NCBI GenBank assembly: GCA_002298925.1
Contig: DBMM01000118.1
Location: forward strand, 60,673-124,672
Reading direction: 5' to 3'
DNA from: Geobacter sp. UBA698
GTDB taxonomy: Bacteria; Desulfobacterota; Desulfuromonadia; Geobacterales; Pseudopelobacteraceae
Length of the DNA: 64,000 nt
The notes under the pieces are model-generated. The model searched no databases. It saw nothing but the letters and a program-made list of their open reading frames with translations, and was not told where the DNA came from. Shown here piece by piece: positions 1 to 8,135 of this stretch; the stretch's first letter is position 1; the number at the start of each line of letters is the position of its first letter. The position numbers and the translations under genes were made by a program.

Positions 1-30
1 GGAGTAGTTGCTGAATCTTTTCAACATCAT
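1..30 (-). CDS. start of a gene running off the left edge (partial)
   Basis: A minus-strand reading frame begins here with two consecutive ATG codons (30-28 and 27-25), preceded by a GAGG ribosome-binding site at 37-34, and reads MMLKRFSNYS before the window ends. It follows the YfiR/TonB-receptor genes in the same direction, so it is probably the next gene of that operon. In such operons the next gene is often a membrane sensor (histidine kinase or GGDEF protein), but only about ten codons are visible and no function can be assigned. Confidence 0.4.
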   Translation of the reverse strand, partial: MMLKRFSNYS

Positions 31-76
31 AAACCTCAGTGTCGAGCTGCTAGCGGTGCCCAGACGGATCAGAGTT

Positions 77-187
77 CTATTTGATCACTGTTATTGCCAG
101 CCTCAAGAGATGTGAACTGATCCTGATGCCGGCTAAACCTTGGCCGAAGGGGCTGTTGCCGAGGGTTCCTGTCCGGTAGCGCCTCAT
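77..187 (-). pseudogene. remnant of a third YfiR-family gene, internally deleted
   Basis: Directly after the stop codon of the upstream YfiR gene, and in the same frame, lies a 36-codon ORF. Its first part contains LGNSPFGQGL, which corresponds to the mid-protein segment LGSNPFGKGF of the YfiR paralogue at 2849-3424. Its second part, AGIRISSHLLRLAITVIK, corresponds to that paralogue's C-terminus (AGLKISSHLLKLAKTVIE). The roughly 90 residues that should lie between are missing. The simplest reading is an ancestral third YfiR copy reduced by an internal deletion; the alternative of a translated micro-protein cannot be excluded. Confidence 0.6.
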
Positions 188-784
188 TCAGAACTTGTTG
201 GTGCGCACGATGCGGGCTACTTTCAGGAGACGGGAGTTTGCCTTGATTCCCGTCCGGGTCAGGGCCTCAACATTGATCTCTATGACCACGGCTTCCTTTT
301 CCAGCACGAGATCGATCATACCTCCTTGCTTTGTAAACTCATCACCGTCGCCGACAAGGAGCGTGGAACTCTTCCCCAGGCTCCTCAGGACCGCCGGCAG
401 TTTTCCCTTTTCGGACCGGGCAATGAAGAGGATATTGCACTCCGTCACCTCATCGAGGCGGGTAAAACGTCTGATCTGGACCTTCCTGCCGCCGACCGGC
501 CTGTCCCGGGCCGCATCGAGAGCGATTCCAAACGGATCTTCTCCGAGGACGCCAATGATCATGGGAGCCGAAGGGGTGCGAAAGGAACCCTCGGGCCACT
601 CCAGGAACCTGGCGATGTTGAAGAGCAACGCAGCCTTCATCTGGTATTCCGTTGGCAGGGCGGTCCGTTCTGCGGCAGCCAATGCCGAGGATTCCCGGCA
701 GGGAGCAATCAGGACGCCAAGGATCAGCCACGCCATTAAAATGGCTCTATGGTAACCGCTGCCCCGTGAATCTGCAACATCCAT
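188..784 (-). CDS. YfiR-family periplasmic protein (DUF4154)
   Basis: About 198 residues from the ATG at 784, which has a GAGG site upstream; a TTG at 799 would add five residues and overlap the preceding gene. The N-terminus has a hydrophobic segment (AILMAWLILGVLIAPC) that looks like an export signal. The mature part carries the YfiR pattern: YQMKAALLFNIARFLEWP, a central ILGEDPFG-type segment (here VLGEDPFGIAL), FIARSE, the GGMIDLVLE strand and a C-terminal helix. YfiR proteins are periplasmic; the studied example in Pseudomonas restrains a diguanylate cyclase. Here it sits 11 bases after a TonB-receptor gene, repeating the receptor-YfiR order of the genes upstream. Signal and partner are unknown. 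Confidence 0.85.
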   Translation of the reverse strand: MDVADSRGSGYHRAILMAWLILGVLIAPCRESSALAAAERTALPTEYQMKAALLFNIARFLEWPEGSFRTPSAPMIIGVLGEDPFGIALDAARDRPVGGRKVQIRRFTRLDEVTECNILFIARSEKGKLPAVLRSLGKSSTLLVGDGDEFTKQGGMIDLVLEKEAVVIEINVEALTRTGIKANSRLLKVARIVRTNKF

Positions 785-795
785 AACAGGTAACC

Positions 796-2829
796 TCAAA
801 AACGGTAGGTAAGTTTGACTCTGAACGTTCTGCCGTCCATCGGAATGACATCCTGTGTATAGCCCGGCGCCGTCGGGTCGCCATACTTCTTGTCAAACAG
901 ATTGTAGAGGCTTCCTGAAATGTCCAGTCCCTTGACAATCTCCTTGCCGGCAATCGTCAGATTCGTGATGAGAACGTCGCCCGTATGATTGCCGGCCGGG
1001 GTCTTTCTGCTACTCAGATACTGTTCTTCGATCCCTGCGGAGAATTTGTCGCCCAGTAACGGGACCTTCAGGTTCGCCTTTGCCATATGCGCGGGAGAAT
1101 TTTGCAGAGCTTCGTCGGTCTGTGCATCACGTGCTTCCTGATAGGAATAGCTTACCTTTCCTTCCAGACCCTTTGCCCAGGTTCCTTCGAGTTCGAATTC
1201 CGCGCCTTTGGTGTTAACTTTCCCGGAATTGCGGTAAACGAGCAGATTGTCAGCCGGATCGCTCTCCTGCAGTATGATGTTCGACAACGTATAATAGAAG
1301 CCTGTTGCCGTCGCTTTCAGATGTTTCCCGAGGTACTGCTCACAGACGAACTCATAAGTCGTGATCTTCTCCGGCTTCAAACGGTCGTTGCCTTTTGCGT
1401 ACGCGGGGAACTCATACGAGGTTTCCCACATATTGGGAACACGAAACGCGCTGCCGTAGAGCAGTTTGATGGCCGTTTGCTCGAACGGTTTGTAAATGAT
1501 CGCGAGACGGGGGTTCGTGGTGTTGCCGAATTCCGAATAGTGGTCGAATCTGAAGCCGGCATTGATGGTCAGATTGGCCAGGAGAGCATATTCATCCTGG
1601 AGATACAGGGCCCAGTTGGTCGATTTTCTGTCAAGATCCGAGTTCGTGTGGTACGGCTCTTCATCATAATTTTTCAGTTTACGGTGAAGGTTGTCCTGAA
1701 ATTCCGCGCCGGCGATGATTCTGTGTTTATCGATTGCTTTCGTCGCGACCTTGACCTCTCCTCCCCACCATTCCGCCTGTTGTACGTCCCTGTTGACGGC
1801 TCCGCCATAGAGGTAATGGGCATCATATCGATAGACATCGTAATTGAGCCTGGCCAGGAGATCGAAATGTTCCCCCAGGGGGCTTTCGTATTTCAGATCC
1901 AGGTATTGCCGGGTATCGATGATCTTGTTGCCCGGCTGGTTGTAGTCAACCCCCCACCAGGCCGAACCGAGACCCTTGGGTCTTCTCTGGTAGGCCCCTT
2001 CCAGGGTGAAGTCGTGAAAGGAAAGTTTTACCAGGGCGTTTTGGGACTGTTCATAATCGATGTGGTTTGCGACTCCGTTGTTGTGAGCGAGATCATCAAA
2101 CTCCCGGTAATAAAGGCTCGGGCCCCTGCTGTCGAGACCTGAGGCGGAAACGACCGCCTCGAGGCCGTTGGCAAACCGGTTGCCGTAGGTCAAGCGCCCC
2201 TTGTAGGTATCGAAACTTGCCGCAGAGCCGGAGACCTCGGCGCCTGCCAGGACCCGACCGCTCTTGGAGATGACGTTTATGACCGCGAATACGGCATTAC
2301 TGCCATAGAGGGATGAGCCGGGTCCCCGGATTACTTCAACCCGCTCGATCAGGTCCACATCCAGAGGGAATTCGTTGCCGATCGGAGCCATGTTGTAGAT
2401 ATTGTCGTTTATGCGGTGCCCGTCCACGAGAAGCAGGACCCGGGTGGAATAATCGGCCGGCAGGCCGAACCCTCGTACCCCCATATAGGTGTATGAGCGA
2501 TCAGAGTAAACGTAAAAACTCCTGACACTGCGAATGATGTCCGCCAGGGTGCGATAGCCGTATTTCCAGATCTGCTCGGCGGTGATGATCGTTACGGCGG
2601 AAGGGGCCTCGCTGACCTTCTGTTCGTATCGGGAGGCACCGGTTACCGTCATGACCTTCATGCTGGTGAGTCCCTCGATCTCCATTTCCATCAACTCGGC
2701 GGAGATCTTGTCCGGGTCACTCTCCTCAGCGCTCCACGCCGGTGCACAAAGGGCCAAGAGCAGTATCGGCAGCGTAACCATTCCCGCGCACAAGATTCTC
2801 GCCACGCTGACAGTCGTTATCCTGGTCAT
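796..2829 (-). CDS. TonB-dependent outer-membrane receptor (copy 1)
   Basis: About 677 residues. I place the start at the ATG at 2829 because GGAGG lies 9 bases upstream and a signal peptide (ILLLALCAPAWSAEES) follows; the in-frame ATG at 2856 would overlap the upstream YfiR gene. Residues ~50-165 form the plug domain (SEAPSAVTIITAEQI, VLLLVDGHRIND, VEVIRGPGSSLYGSNAV), followed by a beta-barrel ending in aromatic KLTYRF, the usual outer-membrane C-terminal signature. Its close paralogue at 3464-5485 points to a tandem duplication. The substrate cannot be read from the sequence. Pairing with YfiR rather than with siderophore genes suggests a sensing role rather than simple uptake (inference). 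Confidence 0.9.
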   Translation of the reverse strand: MTRITTVSVARILCAGMVTLPILLLALCAPAWSAEESDPDKISAELMEMEIEGLTSMKVMTVTGASRYEQKVSEAPSAVTIITAEQIWKYGYRTLADIIRSVRSFYVYSDRSYTYMGVRGFGLPADYSTRVLLLVDGHRINDNIYNMAPIGNEFPLDVDLIERVEVIRGPGSSLYGSNAVFAVINVISKSGRVLAGAEVSGSAASFDTYKGRLTYGNRFANGLEAVVSASGLDSRGPSLYYREFDDLAHNNGVANHIDYEQSQNALVKLSFHDFTLEGAYQRRPKGLGSAWWGVDYNQPGNKIIDTRQYLDLKYESPLGEHFDLLARLNYDVYRYDAHYLYGGAVNRDVQQAEWWGGEVKVATKAIDKHRIIAGAEFQDNLHRKLKNYDEEPYHTNSDLDRKSTNWALYLQDEYALLANLTINAGFRFDHYSEFGNTTNPRLAIIYKPFEQTAIKLLYGSAFRVPNMWETSYEFPAYAKGNDRLKPEKITTYEFVCEQYLGKHLKATATGFYYTLSNIILQESDPADNLLVYRNSGKVNTKGAEFELEGTWAKGLEGKVSYSYQEARDAQTDEALQNSPAHMAKANLKVPLLGDKFSAGIEEQYLSSRKTPAGNHTGDVLITNLTIAGKEIVKGLDISGSLYNLFDKKYGDPTAPGYTQDVIPMDGRTFRVKLTYRF

Positions 2830-2848
2830 GCTTGCTAACCTCCACGTA

Positions 2849-3424
2849 TTACTCAATAACCGTTTTTGCCAGCTTCAACAGATGCGAGCTGATCTTGAGT
2901 CCCGCGCGGTTGGACGCACGGGTATTGATATTGAAACGGACCTTGTTCTCCGCCAAGACGAAGTTGATCATCCCCCCCGACTGGGCGAAATTCTTCATGT
3001 CGGCCACCGTCAGCACGCTCCGCTTGTCGAGCGAAGCGAGCACTGCCGCCATGTGCGGCTGCTCCGAAGAGCTGACGAACACAAGCTGGCAGCCTCCGGC
3101 ATCGCCTGTATCGTCGATATCGCGGATGACCACTGCCCGGTTGTTTACGGTCTTGGACCGGATCGGATCGAACCCCTTGCCGAAGGGGTTCGATCCGAGG
3201 ATGCAGATGTTGAACGGTGCCCGCTCGTTGGCGAAGCTAGCGGCGGGCCACTCCACGAACTTGGTGAAGTTGTACACAAAGGCTGCCTTCACTTCATACT
3301 CGCGGGGCATGCGCTCGTCGGCCGCCGCGGGAGTCTTGACCGTCATGATCCCTGCGAGCAGGAAGAACATGACTATGGCAACGCGATTTATCATGATGAT
3401 ATCCAGTGCATACGATGATTTCAT
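2849..3424 (-). CDS. YfiR-family periplasmic protein (DUF4154), copy 2
   Basis: Up to 191 residues. An internal ATG at 3394 (MINRVAIVMFFLLAGIM) gives a tidier signal peptide, and neither start has a convincing ribosome-binding site, so the N-terminus is open. The mature part has REYEVKAAFVYNFTKFVEWP, ILGSNPFGKGF, LVFVSSSEQ, GGMINFVLAENKVRFNIN and a C-terminal SSHLLKLAKTVIE helix, all typical of the family. It lies between the two TonB-receptor genes and is clearly paralogous to the gene at 188-784. It is probably a periplasmic partner of the receptor or of a downstream sensor. Confidence 0.85.
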   Translation of the reverse strand: MKSSYALDIIMINRVAIVMFFLLAGIMTVKTPAAADERMPREYEVKAAFVYNFTKFVEWPAASFANERAPFNICILGSNPFGKGFDPIRSKTVNNRAVVIRDIDDTGDAGGCQLVFVSSSEQPHMAAVLASLDKRSVLTVADMKNFAQSGGMINFVLAENKVRFNINTRASNRAGLKISSHLLKLAKTVIE

Positions 3425-3463
3425 CTAAAACTGGCCCGCATGTCCCGCATCAACCGCTTGGGC

Positions 3464-5485
3464 TCAGAACCGGTAGGTAAGCTTGATGCGGAACGTCCTG
3501 CCATCCTGTTCGATGACGTCCTGCACAAACTCCTTGAATCCCGGATCGCCGTATTTCTTGTCAAACAGGTTATAGACATTTCCGGACAGCTCCAATCCAG
3601 GAACAAGCTTCTGGCTGAAGAGAGTCAGATTGGTGATAAAAAAATCTCCGGCTCGATTCCCCGCCAGGGTTTTTCTCGTGCTCGTATACTGCTCTTCAAG
3701 ACCGGCAAAGATCCTGTCTTGCAAAACAGGTATGGTGAGATTGAATTTAAGCTGATGTTTCGGTGAGTTGGGAACCCACTCATGGGTATTGTCGTTGGTA
3801 ACTTCCTGGTAGCTGTAACTGATCCTCGCTTTCAGGTCGTTTTTCCACGTATTTTCCAGTTCCAGTTCAATGCCGTTCGCGGTAAACGCGCCCCTGTTCC
3901 TGTATACCAGAAGGCCATCCGCCGGATCGGTCTCCATGGCAATCTGGTCTTTTATCTCGTTATGAAAGCCTGATGCGCTAAGGCGAAGGTTTTCTACGAG
4001 CTTCTGCTCCAGAACCAGTTCATAGGTTCGGATGTGTTCCGGTTTCAGGTCGTGGTTGGTCTTTGTAGTAAGGTTGCCATCACTGAAGTATCTCTCAAAT
4101 ACGTTCGGCACGCGAAATGCCGTACCGTAAAGCGCCTTCAGGGTCATCGTCTCCAGCGGGTTGTAGATGAGAGCAAATCGTGGATTGACACTGCCTCCCA
4201 CATCACTATACCGATCATAGCGGATCCCGGCATTTAGAATCAGATTACTGGTAACGGCAATTTCATCCTGGGCGTATAACGCCCATCTGCTTGAAGTCCT
4301 TTTGTCATCGAGATAGCCGAAATAGGGATCAATGTCATGAACGTTCTGGTTCTGCTTGATATTGGCTTCGTATTCAATGCCGCCGATCAGCTTGTTTTTA
4401 TAAAATGTGGTTGCGGCCTGCAGCTCTCCCCCCCACCATTCACCTCGGGCTATAAATTTGTTGATGGTTACGGGCGGATAATCATGTGGCACCGAGCTGT
4501 CCAGCTTGTAGTGGTCATAATAGAAACGCGCCATGATTTGCGCATTTTCGCCAAGCTTGTTCTCATATTTCAGGTCAAGATAGCCCCGTTCATCGACGTT
4601 CTGATTACGGGAGTCATTGAAGATGCTGCCATAATAGGCGGTAGGAACTCCCTTTGTCCGTGAAGACAAGGTGCCTTCGAGGGTGAAATGGTCATAGGAG
4701 ACCTTTGAGAACAGATTGTAATTACGGTCATAATCGCAATTTTGGGCAATGCCGTTATTACTGGACGGGGTGTCAAATTCCTTGTAATACAGACTCTGCT
4801 GTCCCTTACTGTCCCTGTAGGAGCCCGAGAAAAGCAGCTCGGGACCATTCTTGAAATTATTCCCCAGGCTTAGTCTTCCCTTGTAGGTCCCGTAACTCTC
4901 CGCCTCGCCCGAGGCCTCAACCCTCTTTAACTCCTTGGCATTCTTGGTGATGATGTTTATGACGGCGAAAAATGCGCTGGTACCATAGATGGAAGAACTA
5001 GGCCCGCGGATTATCTCGATCTTGCTGATCAGGTCGACATCGAGAACGAAATCTGTGCCGACGAATGCCTGATTAAGGATATTGTCGTTTGCCCGATGGC
5101 CATCCAGAAGTATCAGTATGCGACTGTTATAGTCCCCGGGGAGGTTGAAGCCGCGCATGCCCACACGGGCATAGTCCCTGTCGTAGGTGACATTGAAGCT
5201 TCTTTGGCCCTTCAGGATGTCCGCCAGGGTACGGTAACCGTATTTCCTGATATCGTCGGCCGTGATGATGCTCACCGAGGAAGGAGCCTCGCCCACCTTC
5301 TGCTCGAATTTCGAGGCGCCGGATACCGTCTGGACCCTGAGTTCCATCAGGTTCTCGATGCTGAGTTCGGTAAGGTTAGTTTGTTCTTCGACCACTGCCT
5401 GTGATTTGCCTGCCGCAAACACCAGCAGCAGGGCACAGGCCATGGCCGGAGCAGCTTTCTTTATGTTTATCAGTTGGATATTCAT
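3464..5485 (-). CDS. TonB-dependent outer-membrane receptor (copy 2)
   Basis: 673 residues with a signal peptide (MACALLLVFAAGKSQAV). The plug domain is at ~55-170 (GEAPSSVSIITADDI, ILILLDGHRANDN, IEIIRGPSSSIYGTSAF) and the barrel ends in KLTYRF. The ATG at 5485 has a GGGGGAAG site just upstream. It is the first gene of the minus-strand receptor/YfiR array, so the operon promoter should lie in the long intergenic region to its right. The same plug motifs and barrel end appear in copy 1; the two receptors have diverged mainly in the barrel, as expected if they now bind different ligands. The ligand is unknown. Confidence 0.9.
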   Translation of the reverse strand: MNIQLINIKKAAPAMACALLLVFAAGKSQAVVEEQTNLTELSIENLMELRVQTVSGASKFEQKVGEAPSSVSIITADDIRKYGYRTLADILKGQRSFNVTYDRDYARVGMRGFNLPGDYNSRILILLDGHRANDNILNQAFVGTDFVLDVDLISKIEIIRGPSSSIYGTSAFFAVINIITKNAKELKRVEASGEAESYGTYKGRLSLGNNFKNGPELLFSGSYRDSKGQQSLYYKEFDTPSSNNGIAQNCDYDRNYNLFSKVSYDHFTLEGTLSSRTKGVPTAYYGSIFNDSRNQNVDERGYLDLKYENKLGENAQIMARFYYDHYKLDSSVPHDYPPVTINKFIARGEWWGGELQAATTFYKNKLIGGIEYEANIKQNQNVHDIDPYFGYLDDKRTSSRWALYAQDEIAVTSNLILNAGIRYDRYSDVGGSVNPRFALIYNPLETMTLKALYGTAFRVPNVFERYFSDGNLTTKTNHDLKPEHIRTYELVLEQKLVENLRLSASGFHNEIKDQIAMETDPADGLLVYRNRGAFTANGIELELENTWKNDLKARISYSYQEVTNDNTHEWVPNSPKHQLKFNLTIPVLQDRIFAGLEEQYTSTRKTLAGNRAGDFFITNLTLFSQKLVPGLELSGNVYNLFDKKYGDPGFKEFVQDVIEQDGRTFRIKLTYRF

Positions 5486-5691
5486 TCTTCCCCCACACGC
5501 AATCTAGCGACTCCACCAACCAGATTTATTACCGACTTCTTGTTTGTATCGGAGAAGACTATTCCCGCTTCTGCTTAATATTGATCCAGAAGCCCTCTGT
5601 GATTTTTCTTGATATGGCGGGCCATTTTCCGGAGCTGTGAAAAGAAAGACCAGCATCAGCGAAATGCGCAAAACTACAGACGGGTGAATAG

Positions 5692-5705
5692 GGGCAAATT
5701 TGCCC
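5692..5705. promoter_or_regulatory. perfect palindrome GGGCAAATTTGCCC, possible operator
   Basis: A 14-base perfect palindrome lies about 210 bases upstream of the first TonB-receptor gene. Symmetry of this kind suits a dimeric regulator. No regulator gene is adjacent and no second copy was seen, so the role is a guess. Confidence 0.3.
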
Positions 5706-6221
5706 ATCGTTAAGGCCTTATTGCTCTATCCGCCATGGCGTAAAAATCGGTAAGGAGCAGTCGATTGAATTAAGCCGGGTTAGGCAGCGAAGCTGTTTTA
5801 TAATCTATCGGTAGCAAACATTAAAACTTAAGCTTGAATCCGTGGGGCCGGGGGGGGCTTTTTGTTCTGAATCCGCAAACCGTGCTTGGTTAGACTTTGA
5901 GAGTGGTAATCCGGGGGCAGTTTTGAAAAATCTCGGTGGGCTTTAAAGTATCCCGCTAGGGCTATTCCCTTTGATGCAATACCGCACGGGTCATTTAATA
6001 AAGTTCTTTAGTAAATTAGTTGAAGTTAAAGTACGATACTGTTCTTTTCAAAAAAACATAGTTACACCGGACCAAACCGTTTTCGGGTCAAGCACGGTAT
6101 AATTAGGGATGCTACTCGGTTTTTATCCGGGCCGCTATATGGATAATCGGTAACTATGATGCCTTCGATTCTTGGCATGGAGTGAATGATGCAGCACTTT
6201 TATCCTAAATTCGGCAGTTCA

Positions 6222-6350
6222 TAACCACAAAGGCACAAAGACACTAAGAAAACCAAGCAGATACAGTGCAATGTTGATTAACCATTCGGGTTTTATACTA
6301 AATCCTCTAACTATCCGTTTTTACTTTGTGTCTTAGTGGCTTTGTGGTTA
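6222..6350. repeat. pair of CACAAAG-type repeats in inverted orientation
   Basis: The left unit at ~6222-6248 reads AACCACAAAGGCACAAAG followed by ACACTAAG. The right unit at ~6320-6350 is its imperfect reverse complement (TTTGTGTCTTAGTGGCTTTG then TGGTT). About 70 bases separate them. Short repeats of this style are scattered in many Geobacter-like genomes. The right unit supplies the in-frame stop (6349-6351) just before the truncated lipoprotein frame. Confidence 0.6.
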
Positions 6351-6375
6351 GACTGCTTTTTCTGGATCGGCTGTT

Positions 6376-6816
6376 TTGACGCTTTTTGTAATGCTGGTTG
6401 GATGCAGCGGAAACAACAAGGTCGTTATGGAAAATTACAGAAAAAATTATTCCGTCGAGGTTGTAGGTGAATCTGATGCCGCTATTTCTGACGGCTTGCC
6501 GGAAGGCATTAATGAAAATAACGTGTCCAAGTCCATCCTTAATGATGTGGTTGGTGGTCTAGCCAGCAAAGCCCTGACAAAGAACAACAATAAAAACAGG
6601 TTTAAGGTAAAATACAGCATCTCGTATTTTGGTCACAAGTGGAAGGGCGGTATCAAGGTAAAGTACATAATTGGATACAACATTCAGCTAATCGATGAAA
6701 GTAACGGAAACGTCATAGCTTCCGAGAAGAATGACAAGGACGACACAGAATTGCTGAAAGTAATAGAGGATGTCTCCGATAATATCGTTAACTTTGCTAC
6801 TAATAACATCAAGTGA
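6376..6816 (+). pseudogene. lipoprotein-like gene lacking a normal 5' end
   Basis: The frame encodes MLVGCSGNN, a lipobox-like sequence, followed by ~135 hydrophilic residues rich in K, N and D that I do not recognise. The only available start is a TTG at 6376, which leaves a signal peptide of nine residues with no basic N-region. Going upstream the frame meets a stop at 6349-6351 inside a dispersed repeat. The likely explanation is that the repeat replaced or separated the original start. The gene is markedly more AT-rich than its neighbours, which suggests foreign origin. Translation from the TTG cannot be excluded. Confidence 0.5.
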
Positions 6817-7181
6817 TCACCGAACCTTTAAAAGGCGCTAGCGCGGGGTCGGACCAAGATAACCTGCTGTATTTGTGAAACAAACATGCCTTAAACAGGC
6901 GAAATCAGAGCTTAGAGGCGCCTTTTCAGGGGCAAAATTAGTATTGTAAGGCGCGGTTGCAATCCTATCGAAGCGATCACTAAACGTTACTAGCCACTTT
7001 TTGCCAGCAATAAAATGCCGTTAATGGGTAATCTGGTGGGTATTTCACTAAGTATTCTGTTGAATTTCAGTATGTTGTCTTGGCCGACCCCAACGCCACC
7101 CCAACAAGCGCAACTGTGCTTGACCCTGTGCTCTGCTGTTCTGATTGTAGGTGATAAGGAAGTACGAAATTGGAGGGATTT
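6817..7181. other. non-coding stretch with a long-range inverted repeat
   Basis: No supported gene. AAAAGGCGC at 6830-6838 is matched by its exact reverse complement at 6918-6926, about 80 bases apart, and could mark the ends of a small decayed element or form a weak stem. Confidence 0.4.
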
Positions 7182-7430
7182 ATGGGTAGATCAATGCAAG
7201 AGTTGATGATATTCAATTCATTCTTGGAGAATACTAGCGATTCTATTGTGATTAAAGAATATTTTGCTACTGAACAAGGTGAGTTCACCGGCGGAAAAAT
7301 TATTTGTGCCAGCGCTGTCAAGGCCCGCCATTATGGTCAACATCTTATTATTCAGTTAGAAACTGTCATCTACCTGTATATGCTTGCATCTATAGGTAGA
7401 TACTTGCATCTACAGATAGATGCTTTTTAA
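7182..7430 (+). CDS. small hypothetical protein, possibly a gene fragment
   Basis: An 82-residue frame starts at the ATG at 7182 with a good GGAGGG site at 7172-7177. Its beginning (LMIFNSFLENTSDSIVIKE) resembles the first helix of a PAS domain from sensor kinases, but the rest of a PAS fold is not evident. The C-terminus is encoded by the hairpin-rich repeat cluster that follows, so the original end has probably been lost. It may be a remnant of a sensor gene; expression is uncertain. Confidence 0.3.
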   Translation: MGRSMQELMIFNSFLENTSDSIVIKEYFATEQGEFTGGKIICASAVKARHYGQHLIIQLETVIYLYMLASIGRYLHLQIDAF

Positions 7431-7493
7431 GCATATACATATAGATGCTTTTTCGGTTTTCCGGGTTTATCTCTTTCATCTACCTGTATATCT
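7366..7493. repeat. cluster of short direct and inverted repeats with hairpin/T-run units
   Basis: TCATCTACCTGTATAT occurs at 7366-7381 and again exactly at 7476-7491. Between them lie several GCATCTA/TAGATGC arms. The clearest hairpin is GCATCTA-CAGA-TAGATGC (7406-7423) followed by TTTTT, and a second weaker one near 7430-7447 is also followed by TTTTT. On the plus strand both look like intrinsic terminators. Spacing is irregular and no cas genes are present, so this is not a CRISPR array. Confidence 0.6.
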
Positions 7494-7529
7494 GGTTTTC
7501 CCGCTTTTCAGCCATTCCAAACTCCGCTT

Positions 7530-7952
7530 CTACTCAAAGCGACGCTTGATCTCCCCGGTGGCTTCATCCATCTCTATGACCAGCGTCTGCCCTTTTTTAG
7601 CCTGCTTCTTTTTCTTTGCGTCCTGTTGCACTAATCTGTCGGCCTCTTGACGTTCCCGTTGTTCCTGCTGTTCCCTGGCGGCAGCCCTGCGTTTGGCGAG
7701 AGGATCCTTGGCTTCTAGGTCCTTGTCCCATATCACCTTGACCCGATTTTGATATTTTTTAGGGACGTCTTCGAAGCGGTTGGTGATGATCAGCGATCCG
7801 CTGTTGTCCCTGTATTTGAAAAAGTCCGACCGGGCCTTGACCGGCGCCATAAGCGTCAGCAGGGCGACAAAACACATCATCTTACGTATTGTCGGGATCG
7901 ACGTTATTCTCACGATGATTCCTTTACGGATCATAAAATCAAGCAACGGCAT
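7530..7952 (-). CDS. DUF4124-type exported protein
   Basis: About 140 residues from the ATG at 7952 (AGGA just upstream); a TTG at 7985 or an ATG at 7934 are alternatives. A hydrophobic segment (MMCFVALLTLMAPVKARS) precedes FFKYRDNSGSLIITNRFEDVPKKY, the short beta-motif typical of DUF4124, which is usually found right after a signal peptide in envelope proteins. The rest is a charged helix rich in R, E, Q and K (residues ~75-125), probably a coiled coil. A second DUF4124 protein is encoded at 33606-34145. Function unknown. The gene stands alone. Confidence 0.7.
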   Translation of the reverse strand: MPLLDFMIRKGIIVRITSIPTIRKMMCFVALLTLMAPVKARSDFFKYRDNSGSLIITNRFEDVPKKYQNRVKVIWDKDLEAKDPLAKRRAAAREQQEQRERQEADRLVQQDAKKKKQAKKGQTLVIEMDEATGEIKRRFE

Positions 7953-8135
7953 ATTTCCTGACGAAGTCTTGTCATGTGTGGACAACCTGCCTTGCGAACT
8001 CTCGGCATAAAACCCTCTGCATGTTGTTTATTGCCGATTGGCGGATTCAAATCTTGTTGCCGTTGATAAATACATGAGTTTTGATAATGGTCAACCGAAA
8101 ACTCCCCGCCAAGCAGTGTTGGTGGCTTTCATGCT

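Larger units (their letters stand above)
5486..6351. other. long intergenic region without a recognisable gene
   Basis: About 870 bases separate the receptor operon from the next reading frame. I see no convincing coding frame. It contains a perfect 14-base palindrome (5692-5705), several AT-rich stretches and a pair of CACAAAG-type repeats near its right end. I looked for a GEMM (c-di-GMP) riboswitch, which would fit a YfiR operon, and did not find its conserved core. Confidence 0.6.

Noticed and set aside
5486..6351. Possible c-di-GMP (GEMM) riboswitch upstream of the YfiR operon
   Set aside because: Neither the conserved GGACGCAAAGCC-type core nor its partner helix was found on either strand.
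7015..7206. 63-codon plus-strand frame
   Set aside because: Pro-rich with no ribosome-binding site or similarity; it overlaps the better-supported start at 7182.
7366..7493. Repeat cluster considered as a small CRISPR array
   Set aside because: Repeats are short and irregularly spaced, arms are inverted, and no cas genes are nearby.
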